DNA of 64,000 nucleotides. It comes from Micromonospora polyrhachis (GTDB taxonomy: Bacteria; Actinomycetota; Actinomycetes; Mycobacteriales; Micromonosporaceae). This document shows positions 41,443-51,343 of this stretch, piece by piece (positions within the stretch are counted from its first letter, which is position 1; each line of letters starts with the position of its first letter). Location: positions 4,104,501-4,168,500 of the forward strand of contig NZ_JACHJW010000001.1 in NCBI RefSeq assembly GCF_014203835.1. The letters are read 5' to 3'. The position numbers and the translations under genes were made by a program. The notes below the pieces were generated by a model. That model searched no databases, was not told the DNA's origin, and saw only the letters and a program-made list of their open reading frames with translations.

Positions 41443-42187
41443 CCACCGGTGCCGCCGGCAGGATGGTTGACGGTGCCGCCGGCAGGATCGTCGGCCCGGC
41501 TGGAGCGGAAGGGACCCCGGCGGCGGTGGGCACTGACGCGACGGCAGCTGGTCGCCGACCGGCGACCAGCGCCAGTGCCCAGCCACCAGCGGCGAAGACG
41601 GCCGCCGCTGCCCCGGCGATGAGCGCCAGCAGCCATCCGGACCCGGCCAGTGCCGAGCCGCCAAGGTGGCCGACGAGCCCGCCGTACGCGGCCCAGCCGA
41701 CCGCCGCCATCGCCTCGTACGTGAGGAATCGGCGGTACGGGTAGTGGCCTCGGCCGGCGTGGTAGCAGACGAGCATCCGGCCGCCGGGAACGAACCGGCA
41801 GAGCAGGATGACCAGCGGTCCGGGCTGGCGCAGGTGGTGACCGTACCGGTTGGCTAGTTGCCGGGCCCGGTTCGCCGCCTGCCGGCCGCGATTGGACTGG
41901 GACAGCGGGGCCCGGTTCGTCATTCGGCGCCGCTCGGCCTGCTCCCGTCGGCGGCGGTGTCCCCGCCGGCCGAGTAGGTAGCCGGCCAGGTCACCGGCGA
42001 AGACACCGAGCGCACCGGTGACGATCGTCACCGGCAGGCTCAGTCCGCCGTAGATGGTCAGGGCACCCCCTGTGATCATCAGCGCCTGGGTCGGAATGAT
42101 CGGCACGAACACGTCGATAGCCAAGAGCCCGACCAGGGCCAGATACGCCCAGAGGGGTGACGTCATGCCCGTGAGAAACTCGGACAC
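41399..42187 (-). CDS. DedA family (VTT domain) membrane protein
   Basis: 262 residues from GTG 42187, chosen because GGAGG lies 8 nt upstream. Five or so membrane helices carry the DedA pattern: IDVFVPIIPTQALMITGGAL, VFAGDLAGYLLGRRG and the signature RFVPGGRMLVCYHAGRGHYPYRRF. DedA proteins help flip or recycle lipid carriers such as undecaprenyl phosphate and affect envelope integrity. The Pro/Ala-rich tail overlaps the 3' end of lpdA on the other strand. Confidence 0.88.
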   Translation of the reverse strand: MSEFLTGMTSPLWAYLALVGLLAIDVFVPIIPTQALMITGGALTIYGGLSLPVTIVTGALGVFAGDLAGYLLGRRGHRRRREQAERRRMTNRAPLSQSNRGRQAANRARQLANRYGHHLRQPGPLVILLCRFVPGGRMLVCYHAGRGHYPYRRFLTYEAMAAVGWAAYGGLVGHLGGSALAGSGWLLALIAGAAAAVFAAGGWALALVAGRRPAAVASVPTAAGVPSAPAGPTILPAAPSTILPAAPVVTPARATSAVAPPR

Positions 42188-42653
42188 ACTGGTCACCTCC
42201 AACGTTGTTTGGTCTGGGCGGGTCCCTCCAGCCTGACCATAGGATTCAACCTGATGTGGTCGGGCGGCATTACGGGTGACCTCCGACACTTGACAGCGGC
42301 CAGTGCCGTGGTGAGCTGAGGACGCGTGGCGTCGATGTACTCGACGGTCCCTGGCCGGTCCGTGCGATCTTCAGTAGTCGTCCGGTCGACGTGGTTCGGT
42401 CGTCGTCCGGCACCGGTGTGCTGAGGCGTGTGGCCCGGCGTACCGTTGTCGGAGCGCGCTCCCGGCACCTCAGGTCCCCCCGGTGCTGACGTGTCGGGAC
42501 GCCCTAGGGCCGCCGGCAGGTCCCGTGCCGGCGGCCCCAACAGATGTAAGGAAGGGCCTCTTCTCATCGCTTTCTGCGTGGGAAGGGGCCCTTCCTGGCA
42601 CCCCAGCGGTAATGCGGGTGCGTTTCGCGGCGGGCGGGCGTACTGTGGCCACC
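42188..42653. other. 466-bp intergenic region
   Basis: No credible gene lies here. It holds the DedA promoter side, a perfect 12-bp stem (GGGCCGCCGGCA and complement, 42507-42537) with a 7-nt loop, the dispersed palindromic repeat at 42549-42596, and the promoter of the thrS leader. The 42507 hairpin has no gene end to serve and could belong to a small RNA or be a relic. Confidence 0.6.
42549..42596. repeat. dispersed palindromic repeat, intergenic copy
   Basis: AAGGGCCTCTTCTC and GGGAAGGGGCCCTTCC arms flank ATCGCTTTCTGCGT. It aligns end to end with the copy in cydD (8331-8378), including the preceding GATGT. It can fold as one long hairpin and may terminate or insulate transcription upstream of the thrS promoter. 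Confidence 0.75.
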
Positions 42654-42751
42654 ATGCGTAGCGCAGCCATGACGACGACGCCGGGACACCCCGGCGTGCT
42701 GCGCTGACGCGACAACCGTCAAGACCGGCCCCGGGGCTTCCGCCCCGGGGC
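42641..42751 (+). promoter_or_regulatory. Thr-codon attenuator leader upstream of the short thrS
   Basis: A -10-like TACTGT (42641-42646) places a start of transcription near 42653, just before ATG 42654. That ATG opens the leader peptide MRSAAMTTTPGHPGVLR (42654-42707) with three consecutive ACG Thr codons, probably leaderless. Hairpin GCCGGG/CCCGGC (42680-42695) follows the Thr codons. A perfect 10-bp GCCCCGGGGC hairpin with TTCC loop (42728-42751) looks like the terminator. CCCCGG at 42689-42694 can instead pair with CCGGGG at 42731-42736, an antiterminator. Stalling at Thr codons would favour read-through into the threonyl-tRNA synthetase gene. Confidence 0.7.
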
Positions 42752-42836
42752 TTCGTCGTTCTCCGGGTCGGAACCTCTGGGCGGTCACCACCCGCCGGTA
42801 CGCACCGACGAGTCGTACCCGATCGAGGAGACCGAC

Positions 42837-44045
42837 ATGGTCGACCACCGCAAGCTTGGCCGCGAGCTTGAACTGTTCCACGCCGATCCGCTCGCCGGAG
42901 CCGGCCTGCCGATCTGGCTGCCGGCCGGTGCGGCGGCCCGGCACGCCGTCGAGGAGTACGTCCGTGAGCTGGAACGCCGGGCCGGCTACCAGCACGTCTA
43001 TTCGCCGCCGCTGGGCAAGCGCGAGTTGTTCGAGTTGTCCGGACACCTGGGCTACTTCGCCGACGACATGTTCCCGGTCATGCGGCTCTCCGCTGACGAC
43101 GAGTTCGTGCTGCGGCCGGCGCTCTGCCCGCACCATGCCCTGGTCTACCGGGCGCGGGGCCGGTCGTACCGGGAGCTGCCACTACGGATCGCCGAGCTAG
43201 GCGGAATGTACCGCTCGGAGCGATCCGGCGTGCTCGGCGGGCTCAGCCGGGTACGCGCCATCTCGCTCAACGACGCGCACAACTTCTGCACCTTCGAACA
43301 GGTCGGGCAGGAGGTCGCCGAGATTCTCGACCTGATCCGCGCGGCGCACTCGGCGTTGGGCGTACGGCCCGCCGGTTTTCGGCTGTCGCTGCGAGGGCCG
43401 GGGGAGAAGTACCTCGGTGACGACGAGGAGTGGCAGCGGGCCGAGGGGCTGCTGCGCTCGGCGCTGTCCGGAGTGTCCTATGTCGAGGCCGAAGGGGAGG
43501 CGGCCTTCTACGGGCCCAAGATTGACATCCAGATCCGGGACGCGGCCGGTCGGGAGTCGACCCTCTCCACCATCCAGCTCGACTTCGACAAGCCCGAAAG
43601 GTTCGACCTGTCCTACATGGATTCCGATGGGTCGAGGCGGCGTCCGGTGATGGTGCATCGCAGCCTGATCGGCAGCATGGAGCGACTCTTCGCGTACCTG
43701 ATCGAGGTGCACGCCGGAGCCTTCCCCGCCTGGTACGCCCCGGAGCAGGTGGTGGTGCTCCCGGTCGGCCCGGATCAGGCCGATGCGGCAGCGGAGTTCA
43801 CCCGGAACTGTGTGGTGGCTGGACTGCGGGCCCGGTCCGTATCGGATGGTTCGGTCGGTGCGCGCATCCGCGAGGCGATCCAGCGAAAGGTGCCGTACGT
43901 GGCCGTACTCGGTGCGCGGGAAGCCGCCGAGGGGCGGATCTCGCTCCGGCTACGGGACGGCCAGCGTCTCGACCCGATGGCCGCTGCCGACGCGCTCCGC
44001 CTGATCACCGGAGTGGTGGCCAGTCGCTCCGCCATCCTGCGGTGA
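42837..44045 (+). CDS. threonyl-tRNA synthetase, short form lacking TGS and editing domains
   Basis: 402 residues from ATG 42837, with GGAG 7 nt upstream. It consists of a class II catalytic core plus anticodon-binding domain only. Motif 2 region GGMYRSERSGVLGGLSRVRAISLNDAHNFC and motif 3 region VMVHRSLIGSMERLFAYLIE match ThrRS. The zinc ligands are all present: Cys in RPALCPHH, His in NDAHNFC and His in MVHRSL. The N-terminal TGS and N2 editing domains (about 240 residues) of a housekeeping ThrRS are absent, so serine mischarging cannot be corrected in cis. It is probably a second, stress- or inhibitor-responsive ThrRS. Control by a Thr-codon attenuator upstream fits induction when charged tRNA-Thr runs low. 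Confidence 0.92.
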   Translation: MVDHRKLGRELELFHADPLAGAGLPIWLPAGAAARHAVEEYVRELERRAGYQHVYSPPLGKRELFELSGHLGYFADDMFPVMRLSADDEFVLRPALCPHHALVYRARGRSYRELPLRIAELGGMYRSERSGVLGGLSRVRAISLNDAHNFCTFEQVGQEVAEILDLIRAAHSALGVRPAGFRLSLRGPGEKYLGDDEEWQRAEGLLRSALSGVSYVEAEGEAAFYGPKIDIQIRDAAGRESTLSTIQLDFDKPERFDLSYMDSDGSRRRPVMVHRSLIGSMERLFAYLIEVHAGAFPAWYAPEQVVVLPVGPDQADAAAEFTRNCVVAGLRARSVSDGSVGARIREAIQRKVPYVAVLGAREAAEGRISLRLRDGQRLDPMAAADALRLITGVVASRSAILR

Positions 44046-44089
44046 GGAAGGGGCCCCTTCCCATCGATCCCCGGATGAGAAGGGGCCCC
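44045..44089. repeat. dispersed palindromic repeat / terminator after thrS
   Basis: AGGAAGGGGCCCCTTCCCATCG and GAGAAGGGGCCCC form a hairpin starting at the thrS stop. Its left arm resembles the copies at 8331 and 42549. It lies between converging genes and probably ends transcription. Confidence 0.65.
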
Positions 44090-44139
44090 ACGTGACGCCT
44101 CGGTGCGGGTCCAGACCGGACGGTCGTACCAGGGAACTG

Positions 44140-46266
44140 CTATCCGACCGGCGACCGGGGGCGCAGCGTACCGGTCACGGCGCTCGCGCCGACGACGTCC
44201 GACTCGGCGTCGCCGCCGTCAGCCTCGGCCACCGGTTGCGTGAACTGCGCGTGGTAGAGCCGGTGGTAGGCGCCCTCGGCGGCGAGCAGTTCGCTGTGCG
44301 TACCCTGCTCCACGATCCGACCGCTCTCCATGACCAGGATCAGGTCGGCGTCCCGGATGGTCGACAGCCGGTGGGCGATCACGAAGCTGGTCCGGTCGGC
44401 CCGCAGCGCGGCCATCGCATGTTGCAACAGCACCTCGGTACGGGTGTCCACCGAACTCGTCGCCTCGTCCAGGATCAGCAGCGACGGGTTGGACAGGAAC
44501 GCCCGCGCGATCGTGATGAGCTGCTTCTCACCGGCACTGACGTTGCTGCCCTCCTCGTCGATGACGGTGTCGTAACCGTCGGGCAGGCTGCGGACGAACC
44601 GGTCGACGAAGGTCGCCTTCGCTGCTGCGACGATCTCCTCCTCGCTGGCGCCCGGGTCGCCGTACGCGATGTTGTCCCGGATCGTGCCGCCGAACAACCA
44701 GGTGTCCTGGAGGACCATGCCGATCTCGCCGCGCAACTCGTCCCGGCGCATGGTGGTGATGTCCACCCCGTCGAGGGTGATCCGCCCGGCGTCCAACTCG
44801 TAGAACCGCATGACCAGGTTGACCAGGGTGGTCTTGCCCGCCCCGGTCGGCCCGACGATCGCCACGGTGTGTCCCGGCTCAGCGACCAGGGACAGGTCCT
44901 CGATCAACGGCTTGTCGGGCTCGTACCGGAAGGAGACCTGCTCGAACTCGACCCGACCGTGCGGATTGGTGACCCGGGCCGGTTCGGCCGGATCCGGGCT
45001 CTGCTCCTGCGCGTCGAGTACGGCGAAGACCCGTTCCGCCGAGGCGACCCCGGACTGGAGCAGGTTCGCCATCGACGCGACCTGGGTCAGCGGCTGGGTG
45101 AACTGCCGGGAGTACTGGATGAACGCCTGCACGTCGCCGAGGCTCATCGCCCCGGACGCCACCCGCAGGCCACCGACCACCGCGATCGCCACGTAGCTCA
45201 GGTTCCCGATGAACATCATCGACGGCATGATGATGCCGGAGATGAACTGCGCACCGAAGCTGGCCTTGAACAACTCGTCGTTCTTGGTGGCGAAGGTCGC
45301 TTCGATCTCCCGCTGCCGGCCGAACACCTTGACCAGCTCGTGCCCGGTGAACGCCTCCTCGATCTGTCCGTTGAGCGCCCCGGTGTGCTGCCACTGGGCG
45401 ATGAACTGGCGTTGTGAGCGCTTGGCGATCTGTTTGGTCACCACCACCGACAGTGGCACCGCGACCAGCGCGATCACCGCGAGCAGCGGCGAGATGACGA
45501 ACATCATCGTGAGTACGCCGACGACGGTGAGCAGCGAGCTGAGCAGCTGACTCAACGTCTGTTGCAGACTCTGGGCGATGTTGTCGATGTCGTTGGTTAC
45601 CCGGCTGAGCAACTCCCCCCGAGGCTGCTTGTCGAAGTACGGCAGGGGAAGCCGGTGCAGCTTCTCCTCGACGTCGGCGCGCAGCCGCAGGATCGCCCGC
45701 TGTACCACGTCGTTGAGCAGGTAGCCCTGCCACCAGGAGAGCAGGCTGGAGGCGACGAAGAGGACCAGTGCCAACGCCAGGACCTGGGCCAGGCGGGTGA
45801 AGTCGATCCCCACTCCGGGTATGACGTCCATGCTCGCCAACATGTCGGCGAACGTGTCGTTGCCGGCTGCCCGGGCCTGGGCGACCGCCTGGTCGAGGGT
45901 GGTCCCGGGCGGCAGTTGCTGACCGACGACCCCGGAGAAGATCAGGTCGGTGGCCATACCGAGGATCTTCGGTCCGATGACGCTGAAGCCCACGCTGAAC
46001 ACGGCCAGCGTGACGATCCCCATCAGGTGGGCGCGGTACGGGCGGAGCCGGCCGAGTAGTCGTTTGGCGGACGGGAGGAAGTTCATGGACTTCTCGCCGG
46101 GCATGCCGACGTTGAAGTGCGGCCCGCCACCGCCCCTACCGGCGGCCGGTAGCCGTTTGGGCGTCGTCTCCGTCGTACCCGCCTCGGGGGTCTGCTCCTG
46201 CGTCTGTCCGCCGCTCATGCCATCCTCAGTCGTCCGGCTGTGCTCGCTTATACCCCTCTCGCTCAT
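44140..46266 (-). CDS. ABC exporter half-transporter (canonical ATPase site)
   Basis: 708 residues. The ATG at 46266 overlaps the stop of the upstream ABC gene (ATGA), fixing the start; an internal ATG at 46218 is possible. The N-terminus ([10 protein letters not shown]) resembles the MSERSERISQ repeat seen between cydD and cydC. Six membrane helices (about 80-380) precede an ATPase with Walker [11 protein letters not shown], signature [16 protein letters not shown] and Walker [13 protein letters not shown], complete with the catalytic Glu. It pairs with the 46263-47996 product as a heterodimeric multidrug or lipid exporter. Confidence 0.92.
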   Translation of the reverse strand: MSERGISEHSRTTEDGMSGGQTQEQTPEAGTTETTPKRLPAAGRGGGGPHFNVGMPGEKSMNFLPSAKRLLGRLRPYRAHLMGIVTLAVFSVGFSVIGPKILGMATDLIFSGVVGQQLPPGTTLDQAVAQARAAGNDTFADMLASMDVIPGVGIDFTRLAQVLALALVLFVASSLLSWWQGYLLNDVVQRAILRLRADVEEKLHRLPLPYFDKQPRGELLSRVTNDIDNIAQSLQQTLSQLLSSLLTVVGVLTMMFVISPLLAVIALVAVPLSVVVTKQIAKRSQRQFIAQWQHTGALNGQIEEAFTGHELVKVFGRQREIEATFATKNDELFKASFGAQFISGIIMPSMMFIGNLSYVAIAVVGGLRVASGAMSLGDVQAFIQYSRQFTQPLTQVASMANLLQSGVASAERVFAVLDAQEQSPDPAEPARVTNPHGRVEFEQVSFRYEPDKPLIEDLSLVAEPGHTVAIVGPTGAGKTTLVNLVMRFYELDAGRITLDGVDITTMRRDELRGEIGMVLQDTWLFGGTIRDNIAYGDPGASEEEIVAAAKATFVDRFVRSLPDGYDTVIDEEGSNVSAGEKQLITIARAFLSNPSLLILDEATSSVDTRTEVLLQHAMAALRADRTSFVIAHRLSTIRDADLILVMESGRIVEQGTHSELLAAEGAYHRLYHAQFTQPVAEADGGDAESDVVGASAVTGTLRPRSPVG

Positions 46267-47996
46267 GCCGGCACCGCCGAGCTGAGCTGGGATGCCACGA
46301 TCTCCGCGTACGTCGGACAGGTGTCGAGGAGTTCGTCGTGTCGTCCGCGGCCGACGATCGCGCCATCGTCGAGGACGAGGATCTGATCGGCATCCATGAT
46401 CGTGGAGACCCGCTGGGCCACGATGACCACTGCGGCGTCGGCGGTGATCGGGCGCAGTGCCGCCCGTAGCCGAGCGTCGGTGCCCAGGTCGAGTGCGGAG
46501 AACGAGTCGTCGAACAGGTAGATCTCCGGGCGGCGGACCAGGGCGCGGGCGATCGCCAGCCGTTGTCGTTGTCCACCGGAGACGTTGGTGCCGCCCTGGG
46601 CGATGGGGGCGTCGAGCCCCTCCGGCATCGCCTCGACGAAGTCCCGGGCCTGGGCCACCTCCAGCGCCACCCACAGTTCCTCGTCGGTGGCGTCCGGATT
46701 GCCGTAGCGCAGGTTGCTGGCGACCGTGCCGGAGAAGAGGTACGGCCGTTGCGGCACCAACCCGATCCGGCTCCAGAGCAGGTCCGGGTCGAGGTCGCGG
46801 ACGTCCACCCCGTCCACCCGTACCGAGCCGGCGGTCGCGTCGAAGAGCCGGGGAACCAGGGACAGCAGTGTCGTCTTGCCGGCGCCGGTACTACCGATGA
46901 TCGCGGTCGTTCTGCCCGCTTCGGCATGGAAGGAGATGTCCCGGAGTACGGGTGCCGCCGCCCCCGGGTACTGGAACCGCACCCCGGTCAGCTCCAGGTC
47001 GCCCCGGAGACCGACCTCGGTGACCGGCTCCTGCGGCGGGGCCACTGACGACTCGGTGTCGAGCACCTCCACGATCCGTTCGGCACAGACCGCTGCCCGG
47101 GGCACCATCATCGTCATGAAGGTGGCCATCATGACCGACATCAGGATCTGCATCAGGTAGCTCAGGAAGGCGGTCAGCGCGCCGACCTGGATCTCGCCAG
47201 CGTCGATCCGGCCCGCGCCGAACCACAGTACGGCGACGCTGGAGAGGTTGAGCACCAGCATCACGATCGGAAAGATCAACGCCATCAACCGGCCGGTACG
47301 CAGGGCGGTGGCGGTCAGCTCCGCGTTGGCCGTGTCGAAACGTTCGGTCTCGTATGGCTCGCGGACGAACGCCCGGACCACTCGGATGCCGGTGATCTGC
47401 TCGCGGAGCACTCGGTTGACGACGTCGATCCGGGTCTGCATGAGCCGGAACTGCGGGACCATCCGGCGGACGATCGAACCGATGGCCAGGGCCAACACCG
47501 GCACGCTGACCAGCATCAGCCAGGAGAGGCCGACGTCTTCCCGGAGCGCCATGATCACGCCGCCGACGCACATGATCGGTGCCGCCACCAGCATGGTGCA
47601 GCTCATCAGTACGAGCATCTGCACCTGTTGCACGTCGTTGGTGTTGCGGGTGATCAACGAGGGGGCACCGAACTGGGCTACCTCGCGGGTCGAGAAGCTC
47701 AACACCCGATGGAAGATGAACGATCGGACGTCCCGCCCGAAACCCATGGCGACCCTGGCACCCAGGTAGACCGCGACGATCGAGCAGGCGATCTGGAGAC
47801 CACTGACCAGGAGCATCCATCCTCCGGTACGGAGGATGTAGCCGGTGTCGCCCCGGACGATGCCCTGGTCGATGATGTCGGCGTTGAGGCTCGGCAGGTA
47901 GAGCGAGGCGATGGTGCCGACCAGCTGGAGCAGCACCACGGCGGTGAGTGCCCCTGTGTAGGGCCGTAGGTGGGTGCGGAGTAGTCGGGTCAGCAC
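46263..47996 (-). CDS. ABC exporter half-transporter (degenerate ATPase site)
   Basis: 577 residues from ATG 47996. Six membrane helices (about 10-300) and an ATPase with Walker [12 protein letters not shown], signature [15 protein letters not shown] and Walker [13 protein letters not shown]. The usual catalytic Glu is Asp (FDDSF instead of DEATS), as in the degenerate site of heterodimeric exporters such as BmrCD and TM287/288. With its partner it should form an asymmetric drug/lipid exporter. It lies downstream of a MarR gene on the same strand (166-bp gap), which probably controls it. Confidence 0.92.
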   Translation of the reverse strand: MLTRLLRTHLRPYTGALTAVVLLQLVGTIASLYLPSLNADIIDQGIVRGDTGYILRTGGWMLLVSGLQIACSIVAVYLGARVAMGFGRDVRSFIFHRVLSFSTREVAQFGAPSLITRNTNDVQQVQMLVLMSCTMLVAAPIMCVGGVIMALREDVGLSWLMLVSVPVLALAIGSIVRRMVPQFRLMQTRIDVVNRVLREQITGIRVVRAFVREPYETERFDTANAELTATALRTGRLMALIFPIVMLVLNLSSVAVLWFGAGRIDAGEIQVGALTAFLSYLMQILMSVMMATFMTMMVPRAAVCAERIVEVLDTESSVAPPQEPVTEVGLRGDLELTGVRFQYPGAAAPVLRDISFHAEAGRTTAIIGSTGAGKTTLLSLVPRLFDATAGSVRVDGVDVRDLDPDLLWSRIGLVPQRPYLFSGTVASNLRYGNPDATDEELWVALEVAQARDFVEAMPEGLDAPIAQGGTNVSGGQRQRLAIARALVRRPEIYLFDDSFSALDLGTDARLRAALRPITADAAVVIVAQRVSTIMDADQILVLDDGAIVGRGRHDELLDTCPTYAEIVASQLSSAVPA

Positions 47997-48162
47997 CGGT
48001 GCCCTCCGGAGTCACTTGGATACGTCAGGACGCCAGAATCGCAGCGTCGGAACGACCTGTCGTCCGAATTTCCCCGCACCGGGTGTCGTCTACCCGGTCC
48101 GCGTCGTACCGATCCGGTCGGCCCGCATCGGCCTGGTCCGGTTGGCCCTCGTCGTCGGGTGG

Positions 48163-48624
48163 CTAAGCGCATCTGTCGTTCTCCCCGTTGGACGTCGTCT
48201 TGATCAGTTCGAGTAGGAACTCGCGGATCACGGCCGCCTTTGCCGGGTCGGCGTCGACCGACGTGAGCGGCGGGTTGCGGTGGATGACCGTGAGCAGTGC
48301 CTGGATCCGGTCCGTCCCAGCTGGAGTGAGAGTCAGCTGCACCGTACGCCGGTCGGTCTCGCTCCGGTGCCGTTCGACCAGCCCGTCCCGGGCGAGGGTG
48401 TCGACGACGCCGGTGAGGGTGGCCGGGCGTACGAAGCATCGGGCGGCGACCTCGTGGTGGGGCAGATTTCCGTGCTCGGCGAGGGTGATCAGGGCGACCA
48501 TGCCGGCTGGCGTGAGACCGTGATGCTCGGCCAGGTAGCGATGCCACTGTTGCGACATCAGGTGCCCGGCTACGGCGACGAGTCGACCGATTGGTGCGTT
48601 GTGTAGGTCGTGCCGTGGATCCAT
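48163..48624 (-). CDS. MarR family transcriptional regulator
   Basis: 153 residues from ATG 48624. Winged-helix core: LTPAGMVALITLAEHGNLPHHEVAARCFVRPATLTGVVDTLARDGLVERHRSETDRRTVQLTLTPAG, the DxRxxxLxLT-type wing being clear. It precedes the two ABC exporter genes and is probably their repressor. Two overlapping palindromes just upstream (48635-48654) are the likely operator, giving autoregulation of the operon. Confidence 0.92.
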   Translation of the reverse strand: MDPRHDLHNAPIGRLVAVAGHLMSQQWHRYLAEHHGLTPAGMVALITLAEHGNLPHHEVAARCFVRPATLTGVVDTLARDGLVERHRSETDRRTVQLTLTPAGTDRIQALLTVIHRNPPLTSVDADPAKAAVIREFLLELIKTTSNGENDRCA

Positions 48625-48634
48625 GCCGCGTATG

Positions 48635-48654
48635 TTAGCTCCCTAATCATTAGG
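48635..48654. promoter_or_regulatory. candidate MarR operator
   Basis: TTAG-CTCC-CTAA (48635-48646) overlaps CCTAATCATTAGG (48642-48654), a perfect palindrome around a central C. It lies 11 bp upstream of the marR start and overlaps the doxX-like stop codon. Confidence 0.55.
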
Positions 48655-49096
48655 ACCCAAACAAGACGCCGAGCGCCGCCCCGACGAAGGCGACCTGGAG
48701 CGCGGTCCGGGGCACCAGCGGCGTCGCCGGTCGGCCGTCCACGGTCAGCTTGCGCCGGGCGGCGGAGACGTTCGCCGGGAACATGGCCAGCATCAGCAGG
48801 GCCAGTGCGCCCGCCGCCCACGGAGCGGTGGCCGCGATCAGCAGGCCCACCGCCCCGACGAGTTCCAGCACGCCGGTGATGGTCACCAGTAGATCCGGCC
48901 GGGGCAGGGCGGGCGGCACCATCGCGATCATTTCCGTGCGCCGGGTGCCGACGAAGTGGACGACGCCGGTGAGGGTGAACATCAGGGCGAGGCCGATCCG
49001 CAGGGCGGGCAGCCAGTCGTCGAGGGCGTCGACGCCGAGCAGGCCGGCGGTGCGGGCGGCGACGAATCCAACGATCAGGGCGATCAGCGGGGCCAC
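48650..49096 (-). CDS. DoxX family membrane protein
   Basis: About 148 residues from GTG 49096 (GGAG 5 nt upstream). ATG 49156 and TTG 49120 are open alternatives, but 49156 falls inside the probable TetR operator. Four membrane helices carry the DoxX pattern: LRIGLALMFTLTGVVHFVGTRRTEMIAMVP, VTITGVLELVGAVGLLI and ALALLMLAMFPANVSAARRK. DoxX-like proteins are linked to thiol/oxidative stress and quinone chemistry, without a firm enzymatic role. It is divergent from a TetR gene that is its likely repressor. Confidence 0.85.
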   Translation of the reverse strand: MAPLIALIVGFVAARTAGLLGVDALDDWLPALRIGLALMFTLTGVVHFVGTRRTEMIAMVPPALPRPDLLVTITGVLELVGAVGLLIAATAPWAAGALALLMLAMFPANVSAARRKLTVDGRPATPLVPRTALQVAFVGAALGVLFGS

Positions 49097-49119
49097 GAAG
49101 ACTCCAATCAGGGAGCGCA

Positions 49120-49173
49120 ATCTTGTCAGTGGAAAGACTGACTCGACGGGTGGCATCTTGTCAACGGCAAGAT
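49120..49173. promoter_or_regulatory. candidate TetR operator between doxX-like and tetR genes
   Basis: ATCTTG-N7-CAAGAT forms an inverted repeat at 49155-49173. The half-site ATCTTGTCA occurs at 49155-49163 and again at 49120-49128. It covers the gap between the divergent genes. Confidence 0.55.
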
Positions 49174-49185
49174 ATGCTGCTGGGC

Positions 49186-49773
49186 ATGGCAGGAGAGAGT
49201 TCCGCAGGCCGGACGTACCACCATGGCGACCTGCGGCGGGCGTTGCTGTCGGCAGCCGTCGAAGCGATTGGGGAGTACGGCCCCACGGCGCTGAGCCTGC
49301 GCGACCTGGCCCGCCGCGCGGGCGTCTCGCACGCCGCCCCCGCCCACCATTTCGGGGACAAGGCCGGGCTGCTCACCGCACTGGCCGCCGAAGGGTTCAA
49401 CACCCTCGCCGACGACCTGTCCCAGGTGACCCGGGAGACCGGCAGCCTGCTGGAGACCGGGGTGGCCTACCTTCGGTTCGCCATCGAACACCGGGCCCAC
49501 TTCGAGGTGATGTTCCGCCCCGACCTCCATCGCAGCGACGATGCCGAACTCGTCGCCGCCCAGCGCCGGGCCGGCGAGGCGCTCAGCGCCGGCGTGGCCA
49601 CGCTGCCCGCCGCGCCCAGCGGGCTGGATGCCCGGTTCGCCGGGCTGTCCGCCTGGTCCATCGTGCACGGCTTCGCGACGTTGTGGCTGGCCGGTGCACT
49701 CCCGGACGACGTGGTGGGTCCGGATCCCGAGTCAGCCGGTCGAGTCGTCCTCCAGCGCCTCTTCCCCGACTGA
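49186..49773 (+). CDS. TetR family transcriptional regulator
   Basis: 195 residues from ATG 49186; upstream in-frame starts would lie within the operator. DNA-binding domain: YHHGDLRRALLSAAVEAIGEYGPTALSLRDLARRAGVSHAAPAHHFGDKAGLLTALAAEGF (helices 1-3 of TetR). The C-terminal ligand domain resembles TetR_C_33-type regulators (VAYLRFAIEHRAHFEVMFRPDLH). The adjacent divergent DoxX gene is the probable target. The inducer is unknown. Confidence 0.92.
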   Translation: MAGESSAGRTYHHGDLRRALLSAAVEAIGEYGPTALSLRDLARRAGVSHAAPAHHFGDKAGLLTALAAEGFNTLADDLSQVTRETGSLLETGVAYLRFAIEHRAHFEVMFRPDLHRSDDAELVAAQRRAGEALSAGVATLPAAPSGLDARFAGLSAWSIVHGFATLWLAGALPDDVVGPDPESAGRVVLQRLFPD

Positions 49774-49780
49774 GGCGTCC

Positions 49781-49795
49781 GGAAGGGACCCTTCC
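49781..49795. terminator. short palindrome between converging genes
   Basis: GGAAGGGACCCTTCC is palindromic apart from its centre, and is the core of the dispersed repeat family. It lies between the TetR and guaB1 ends. Confidence 0.5.
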
Positions 49796-49811
49796 TGACG
49801 TCAAAGATCCC

Positions 49812-51275
<1,464 letters not shown>

Positions 51276-51343
51276 CTAGCCGGCATGCTCGCCGGGAGAT
51301 CTCGTGAACCGAGACACCGCGAAGAGGTTCCCCGAGTACGACC

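Noticed and set aside
42600-42836. T-box riboswitch upstream of thrS
   Set aside because: No stem I features or specifier-loop/T-box pair downstream of the likely promoter. The leader peptide with Thr codons explains the region better.
44092-45417. A 441-codon plus-strand ORF
   Set aside because: It lies opposite an ABC exporter gene with clear motifs; its Asp/Gly/Arg/Val-rich composition is typical of an antisense shadow in GC-rich DNA.
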